From positions 1 through 64,000 of the forward strand of contig NZ_JAAKZG010000006.1 of NCBI RefSeq assembly GCF_011045115.1: DNA of 64,000 nt, read 5' to 3'. Position 1 is the stretch's first letter, and every line of letters starts with the position of its first letter. Source of the DNA: Mesorhizobium zhangyense (lineage in GTDB: Bacteria; Pseudomonadota; Alphaproteobacteria; Rhizobiales; Rhizobiaceae). Under the pieces are notes generated by a model, which saw only the letters and a list, made by a program, of their open reading frames with translations, was not told the origin of the DNA and made no database searches. Below are positions 59,283 to 64,000 of the stretch, piece by piece. The translations under genes and the position numbers were made by a program.

Positions 59283-60113
59283 TCACGATCCGCCGCGCGG
59301 ATTGCGCAGCGCCGCCTGCATCATCGCCCGCACCTCCTTCTCCACCTTTCGGGCCGTCTCCTTGCGGCTGGTGCCAGCCGAAAACTCCAGCGGCTCGCCG
59401 AAATGAATCTCGACATCGATACCGCCTTCGGCCAGCAATTCCTTCATGTGCGGCACCAGATCCATGTCGCCGATCCATGCCGCGATCGTGCGGTGCTGGC
59501 GCCCCATCGGCAGGCCATGAAGACGCGTATAGGCGATCGCAACCGGCTGGATGAAAACCGTCTCGACGCCACCTTCGCGAAGCGCCATCTCGGCGGCGCC
59601 GAACAGCGTGCTCTTGAATGGCAACAGCAGATTGCCGTCGCCGGTACTTCCCTCGGCAAACAGCACCATGGCGTCGCCGGCGGCCATACGGCTGGCGATT
59701 TCGCTCGCCTGTTCGCCGGACTTGCCGCGCCGTTCACGCTCGATGAAGACCGTGCGTTGCAGGCGCGACAGCCCGCCGATCAATGGCCAGCCGGCCATGT
59801 CCGACTTGGCGATGAAAGCAAGATCGTTGAACGATCCCAGCGCCATGATATCGGTCCATGAAATGTGGTTCGATGCAACGAGCAGAGGACGCTTTTGCGA
59901 CATTGCGCCATGCGCATGAACGCGAATGCCGAGCGCGCGCAGGACGACCTTGTGCCACAGGCGCAGCATGACATGCTCGCGCCAAAGCCCGGTCTTAACC
60001 GCGAATAGCTGCAACGGCACGAGAATAGCCGTGGCGGCAGCGACAAGGAGAAGCGCAAGGCCTGTGCGGACCCAGCCGATCACCGCTTCAAATCTTCCTT
60101 CATCAGCCTGCAT
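59283..60113 (-). CDS. plsC: 1-acyl-sn-glycerol-3-phosphate acyltransferase (PlsC family)
   Basis: 276 aa. A membrane helix at residues 14-38 precedes the acyltransferase domain with the NHX4D motif NHISWTD and the FAEGST motif. It makes phosphatidic acid; in Rhizobiales relatives of this gene (OlsA) can instead make ornithine lipid, which cannot be excluded. ATG 60113 is taken because the membrane helix follows; the frame stays open upstream antisense to rimI. Confidence 0.88.
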   Translation of the reverse strand: MQADEGRFEAVIGWVRTGLALLLVAAATAILVPLQLFAVKTGLWREHVMLRLWHKVVLRALGIRVHAHGAMSQKRPLLVASNHISWTDIMALGSFNDLAFIAKSDMAGWPLIGGLSRLQRTVFIERERRGKSGEQASEIASRMAAGDAMVLFAEGSTGDGNLLLPFKSTLFGAAEMALREGGVETVFIQPVAIAYTRLHGLPMGRQHRTIAAWIGDMDLVPHMKELLAEGGIDVEIHFGEPLEFSAGTSRKETARKVEKEVRAMMQAALRNPRGGS

Positions 60114-60120
60114 CTGGCAG

Positions 60121-60615
60121 CTAACGAAGGTCGCGGCGCATGACGAGCGCGCTGGACGTGCCGGCATCGCCGGTTTTGTAATAGCCCGGGCGCTTGCCGA
60201 CCTGGATGAAGCCGAGCCGCCGATAGAGCGCGATCGCCGCGACATTCATCTCATCGACTTCGAGGAAAAGCGCATCCGCACGCTGGCCGTGGAGTTCACG
60301 CAGCACCGCGTCCATCAGCCGCCAGCCCAGTCCCTGCCGGCGGTGCGTGCGGGCGACGGCCACGGTCAGGATTTCGCCCTCGCCCGCGACGAGCCGCGCC
60401 AGCACGAAGCCGACGGGCGGCGCCTTGCCCCGGCCGACTTCGCGCGCGGCATAGCCGAAGACCGTATTTTGCGAGAGAAGATCGGAGAACTCCCCGCCGC
60501 TCCAGGGACGGACGAAATCCTCGTGATGAATAAGGGCAACGGCGTCGGCATCCTTGCCCGCAAGCGGCTCCAGCGAATAGTCACGCGGCCGCGAATGCAG
60601 GAAAGGTATGCGCAT
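60121..60615 (-). CDS. rimI: Ribosomal-protein-S18-alanine N-acetyltransferase RimI
   Basis: 164 aa GNAT enzyme. Acetyl-CoA motif A ILTVAVARTHRRQGLGWRLM (about residues 80-99), then FLEVDEMNVAAIALYRRLGF typical of RimI, and GYY near the end. ATG 60615 overlaps the tsaB stop (TGATG), the usual tsaB-rimI coupling. It acetylates S18, or could act on other N termini. Confidence 0.9.
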   Translation of the reverse strand: MRIPFLHSRPRDYSLEPLAGKDADAVALIHHEDFVRPWSGGEFSDLLSQNTVFGYAAREVGRGKAPPVGFVLARLVAGEGEILTVAVARTHRRQGLGWRLMDAVLRELHGQRADALFLEVDEMNVAAIALYRRLGFIQVGKRPGYYKTGDAGTSSALVMRRDLR

Positions 60616-61292
60616 CAACTGCTCCTCGGGAGAATAAAACCCGCCTGTGGCTTGGCGTCCGGCTCGCGCAGATAAAGCGGCTTTGGCTTTTCGCCCGGTT
60701 CCTTGACCGCGGCGAGCCTAGCATAGGTGCCGATATCGGCTGTTTTCACCTGCGGGCCAAGGCCGAATTCTTGCGAGGGCATTGCCGCGGCAATCATCTG
60801 CGCCGCCGTGCCGGCGAGTGCCGGCGAAAACTGCGCCGCCAGTTTCGTCGCACGGTTCAAATCGATGACGGCAGGCGCAAAGAGCACAGCACCGGCGGCG
60901 TCATAGACCGCCGCCTGGATTTCGCCACGTCCGCCATCAAGAGCGGCAAGCACGTTGCGGGGACCGAGCTGGTCACGTGTCTCGACGGCAAGGGCCTCCA
61001 AGGTCGTCACGCCGACCGCAGGGACTTCCAGTGCCAGTGCAAGCCCGCGAGCGGTCGAAACGCCGACGCGCACCCCAGTGAACGAGCCCGGCCCGATGGA
61101 AACGGCAATGCGGCCAAGGTCGGAAAACGATAGGCCGCCAGCATTCAGCGCCTCATCGATCACCGCCATGAGATGCTCGGCATGTCCCTTGCCTAGATCG
61201 AGCACCTTGCGGCCAAGTTCCCTGCCCGCAGTGGCATCGTAGACGCAGGCGGCGCACAGGCTGGCGGAGCAGTCGATGGCGAGGAGGTTCAT
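60615..61292 (-). CDS. tsaB: tRNA threonylcarbamoyladenosine complex subunit TsaB
   Basis: 225 aa ASKHA-fold partner of TsaD for t6A37 formation in ANN-decoding tRNAs. N-terminal LLAIDCSASLCAACVYD, then GKGHAEHLMAVIDEAL and ISIGPGSFTGVRVG-like VSIGPGSFTGVRVGVSTARG. ATG 61292 follows GAGGAGG by a few bases. First gene of the tsaB-rimI-plsC run. Confidence 0.95.
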   Translation of the reverse strand: MNLLAIDCSASLCAACVYDATAGRELGRKVLDLGKGHAEHLMAVIDEALNAGGLSFSDLGRIAVSIGPGSFTGVRVGVSTARGLALALEVPAVGVTTLEALAVETRDQLGPRNVLAALDGGRGEIQAAVYDAAGAVLFAPAVIDLNRATKLAAQFSPALAGTAAQMIAAAMPSQEFGLGPQVKTADIGTYARLAAVKEPGEKPKPLYLREPDAKPQAGFILPRSS

Positions 61293-61350
61293 GGGGAAAG
61301 CCGAATCGTTTTGGCTCGACGAGCAAGTGTGGTCGTTGGTGCTCGACGTT

Positions 61351-61507
61351 GCCCCCCTCTGTCCTGCCGGACATCTCCCCCGCAGGTGGGGAGATTAGCA
61401 ATGGCGATGCCGGTTCCCTTTCTGCAAGTCAGGAGATTGGTGAAAACGTCGATGAAGGCGTGATCTCCCCACCAGTGGGGGAAATGTCCGGCAGGACAGA
61501 GGGGGGC
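61351..61507 (+). repeat. Large inverted repeat, 45-bp arms
   Basis: Arms at 61351-61395 and 61463-61507 are inverted copies with only three mismatches. Each begins GCCCCCCTCTGTCCTGCCGG and ends in its own small palindrome (CTCCCC...GGGGAG type). 67 bp separate them. It fills most of the 265-bp gap between tsaB and glcB. The structure resembles REP pairs (BIME/REPIN) dispersed in rhizobial genomes; no coding sequence inside. Confidence 0.85.
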
Positions 61508-61557
61508 GCGAAGAAACGCGACCTTCCTGCTTCCATTCGTCGGACTGACACCCAGCA

Positions 61558-63729
61558 TCAGTGCTTCGCCGTCGCCCGGTCCCGCGCCTTCAGCTCGAGC
61601 CGACGTGCATGCAGCACCGGTTCGGTGTAGCCGTTGGGCTGGGCGCGGCCCTTGAACACCAGGTCGCAGGCGGCGAGGAAGGCGATGGAATTTTCGAAGT
61701 CCGGTGCCATCGGGCGATAGAGCGGGTCGCCCGCATTCTGGCGGTCGACGATGCCGGCCATACGCTTCATGGTTTCCATCACCTGCGTGTCGGTGCAGAC
61801 GCCGTGATGCAGCCAGTTGGCGATGTGCTGCGAAGAGATGCGCAGCGTGGCGCGGTCTTCCATCAGCCCGACATCGTTGATATCCGGCACTTTCGAACAG
61901 CCTACGCCCTGGTCGATCCAGCGCACGACATAGCCGAGAATGCCCTGAGCATTGTTGTCGAGTTCGTGCTGGATTTCTTCCGGCGTCCAGTTCGGGCGCA
62001 CTGCGACCGGCACCGACAGGATATCGTCCAGCCTGGCCTTGGCGCGGTTCTTCAGGCCGGCTTGTACTTCCTGCACATTGACCTTGTGATAATGCGTGGC
62101 GTGCAGCGTGGCAGCGGTCGGCGATGGCACCCAGGCGGTGTTGGCGCCGGCCTTGGGGTGGGCGATCTTCTGCTCCAGCATCGCCGCCATCAGATCGGGC
62201 ATGGCCCACATGCCCTTGCCGATCTGGGCATGGCCGGAAAGGCCGCATTCAAGCCCGGTGTCGACGTTCCACGCCTCATAGGCGGAAATCCACGGCGCCT
62301 GCTTCATGTCGCCCTTGCGGATCATCGGGCCGGCTTCCATCGAGGTGTGAATCTCGTCACCGGTGCGATCGAGGAAACCGGTGTTGATGAAGACGACGCG
62401 TTCGCGGGCGGCGCGGATGCATTCCTTGAGGTTGACGGTGGTGCGCCGCTCCTCGTCCATGATGCCCATCTTGATCGTATTCTTCTTCATGCCGAGCAAC
62501 GCCTCGACACGGTCGAAAAGCTCAACGGCGAAGGCAACCTCTTCCGGCCCGTGCATCTTGGGCTTGACGACATACATCGAGCCAGCGCGTGAATTTTTCC
62601 GCACGCCGTTCGGGCCGACATCGTGCAACGCGATCAGAGCCGAGATCGCCGCATCCATGATGCCTTCCGGCACCTCGTTGCCATCACGATCGAGAATGGC
62701 CGGGTTGGTCATGAGGTGCCCGACATTGCGCACGAGCATCAGCGAACGACCGGGAAGCGTGACTTCGCCGCCATCAGGCGCGGTGTAGGTGCGGTCCGGG
62801 CTGAGCGTGCGGGTAAAGGTCTTGCCGCCCTTTTCGATCTCCTCGGCGAGGTCGCCCTTCATCAGGCCAAGCCAGTTGCGGTAGATGACAACCTTGTCCT
62901 CGGCATCGACGGCGGCAACGGAATCTTCGCAATCCTGGATCGTCGTCAGCGCCGATTCCAGAACGATGTCGGCGATTCCCGCGGCATCGGTCTTGCCGAT
63001 CTGGTGGCTGCGGTCGATGACGATCTCGATATGGAGCCCATTCTGCCGCAGCAGGACAGCCGCCGGTGCACTGGCCTCACCACGATAGCCGGCAAACTGC
63101 GACGGATCGGCAAGTTCGCCCGTTCCGACGGCGAGTTTCCCGTCCTTGACGGCGAGAGCGCCGGCATCCGTCCATGATCCGGATTTCAATGGCACGGAAG
63201 CGTCGAGGAACGACCTGCCCCAGGCAATGACCTTTGCGCCACGAACCGGATTGTAGCCCTTGCCCTTCTCCGCTCCGTCCGTCTCGGGGATGGCGTCGGT
63301 GCCGTAGAGCGCATCGTAGAGCGAACCCCAGCGCGCATTGGCGGCGTTGAGCGCATAGCGCGCATTCATGACCGGCACGACCAGCTGCGGCCCCGCGACC
63401 ACCGCGATCTCGGGATCGACATTTTCCGTCGACACCTGAAAGGCCGGGCCTTCCGGCACAATATAGCCGATTTCCTTCAGGAAAGCCTGATAGGTCGCCA
63501 TATCGACAGGCGCGCCATTGTCGCGATACCAGGCGTCGATCTTTTCCTGAATGTCGTCGCGCTTGGTCAGGAGCGCCCTGTTCTTCGGCGCGAGATCATG
63601 GACTATCGCCGAAAAACCGGACCAGAAAGCCACAGGATCGACACCGGTGCCGGCGATTGCTTCCTGCTCCACGAAATCATGAAGCTTGCCGGCAATGCGC
63701 AGCCCCGATACCTCGATCCTATCGCTCAT
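61558..63729 (-). CDS. glcB: Malate synthase G
   Basis: 723 aa, Mg-dependent condensation of glyoxylate and acetyl-CoA to malate; monomeric G isoform. Recognisable: [41 protein letters not shown] and the C-terminal [19 protein letters not shown]. Length matches E. coli GlcB (723). The start is ATG at 63729 with AGGAG 8 bases upstream. It works in glyoxylate use with isocitrate lyase or glycolate oxidase, which are not in the window. Confidence 0.96.
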   Translation of the reverse strand: MSDRIEVSGLRIAGKLHDFVEQEAIAGTGVDPVAFWSGFSAIVHDLAPKNRALLTKRDDIQEKIDAWYRDNGAPVDMATYQAFLKEIGYIVPEGPAFQVSTENVDPEIAVVAGPQLVVPVMNARYALNAANARWGSLYDALYGTDAIPETDGAEKGKGYNPVRGAKVIAWGRSFLDASVPLKSGSWTDAGALAVKDGKLAVGTGELADPSQFAGYRGEASAPAAVLLRQNGLHIEIVIDRSHQIGKTDAAGIADIVLESALTTIQDCEDSVAAVDAEDKVVIYRNWLGLMKGDLAEEIEKGGKTFTRTLSPDRTYTAPDGGEVTLPGRSLMLVRNVGHLMTNPAILDRDGNEVPEGIMDAAISALIALHDVGPNGVRKNSRAGSMYVVKPKMHGPEEVAFAVELFDRVEALLGMKKNTIKMGIMDEERRTTVNLKECIRAARERVVFINTGFLDRTGDEIHTSMEAGPMIRKGDMKQAPWISAYEAWNVDTGLECGLSGHAQIGKGMWAMPDLMAAMLEQKIAHPKAGANTAWVPSPTAATLHATHYHKVNVQEVQAGLKNRAKARLDDILSVPVAVRPNWTPEEIQHELDNNAQGILGYVVRWIDQGVGCSKVPDINDVGLMEDRATLRISSQHIANWLHHGVCTDTQVMETMKRMAGIVDRQNAGDPLYRPMAPDFENSIAFLAACDLVFKGRAQPNGYTEPVLHARRLELKARDRATAKH

Positions 63730-63874
63730 ATTTGTTCTCCTGACACCCAGCCCCGGGACGACAATTTCCGGCCTTTGACCATGTCGGGATGGCAGGGTCA
63801 ATTCACCCTAAGTTTCACAAACCGACTTCACTGCAGAATATGGCAGCAACCGTAGGTGTGAATAAGTTTTTCGC

Positions 63875-64000
63875 TTACACCGCAATGCGCGGCCGCCCCG
63901 TGGCGACCGCCAGAATCTGCGCCTCGATGAACATGCGCTGGCCTTCCACCGTGGAGGTGCGGAACTCGCGGATAATCTCGATTTCGGCGGCGTCGGTCCC
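63875..64000 (-). CDS. 3' end of an unidentified gene (cut by the window edge)
   Basis: The last 41 codons and the stop of a minus-strand gene that starts beyond the window. The visible residues (EFRTSTVEGQRMFIEAQILA, then VATGRPRIAV) do not let me name a family. The frame has normal GC-rich codon use and would be upstream of glcB. Confidence 0.5.
   Translation of the reverse strand, partial: GTDAAEIEIIREFRTSTVEGQRMFIEAQILAVATGRPRIAV

Noticed and set aside
61289-62248. A 319-codon frame spanning the inverted repeat and the glcB 3' end
   Set aside because: It overlaps malate synthase in another frame and translates the repeat itself; composition is Arg/Gly-rich noise.

Overview
The window looks like chromosomal DNA from an alphaproteobacterium of the order Rhizobiales (Hyphomicrobiales), most likely the Phyllobacteriaceae (Mesorhizobium, Aminobacter and relatives). 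This rests on gene content and order: rpsT-dnaA-dnaN-recF, irr next to fabA-fabB-fabI, rimP-nusA-ylxR-infB-rbfA-truB-rpsO-pnp, tsaB-rimI-plsC-miaB-phoH-ybeY-corC-lnt-xre-metK-trmB, GANTC (CcrM) sites near dnaA, and short GC-rich intergenic palindromes. No tRNA, rRNA, CRISPR array, transposase or prophage gene was seen. Coding density is high, with many ATGA or TGATG overlaps and several TTG/GTG starts.

Layout. 1-2.7 kb: an NlpC/P60 peptidase coupled to a MarR regulator, then an M17 aminopeptidase. 2.8-14.9 kb: a Tad/Flp tight-adherence pilus locus. The minus-strand genes are pilA, cpaA, cpaB, cpaC, cpaD, cpaE/tadZ, tadA, tadB and tadC. A tadD-like lipoprotein is convergent to them. On the plus strand are a stand-alone CpaC N-domain protein and two TadE/F pseudopilins. 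15-22 kb: mutM, an enoyl-CoA hydratase, rpsT, a long non-coding region with origin-like features, dnaA, dnaN and recF. 22-25 kb: moeB, a GNAT acetyltransferase and both subunits of an aconitase-X enzyme in one overlapping array. 25-33 kb: a D-2-hydroxyacid dehydrogenase, an SH3 protein, a DUF4260 membrane protein, irr, fabA-fabB-fabI, an EAL protein with a degenerate GGDEF domain, and a methyltransferase.

33-43.7 kb: the transcription/translation superoperon on the minus strand, from rimP to pnp. It carries an extra YcxB-like membrane gene between infB and rbfA. 43.9-50.8 kb: a 54-residue small protein, then a tripartite tricarboxylate transporter (tctA-tctB-tctC), a solute-binding protein and the TctD/TctE two-component pair. 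50.8-61.3 kb: trmB, metK, an XRE regulator, lnt, a CorC-like protein, ybeY, phoH, miaB, plsC, rimI and tsaB. 61.3-64 kb: a large inverted repeat, malate synthase G and the 3' end of an unidentified gene.

Most of this is conserved housekeeping DNA, and I see no wholly undescribed system. The observations most worth following are: the rimP leader, with a promoter, an intrinsic-terminator-like hairpin and a 22-codon leader frame ending on the rimP start; a similar promoter-hairpin leader at rpsT; the aconitase-X pair joined to recF-moeB-GNAT; the solute-binding protein between a Tct transporter and its two-component system; and related palindromes on both sides of that transporter module.
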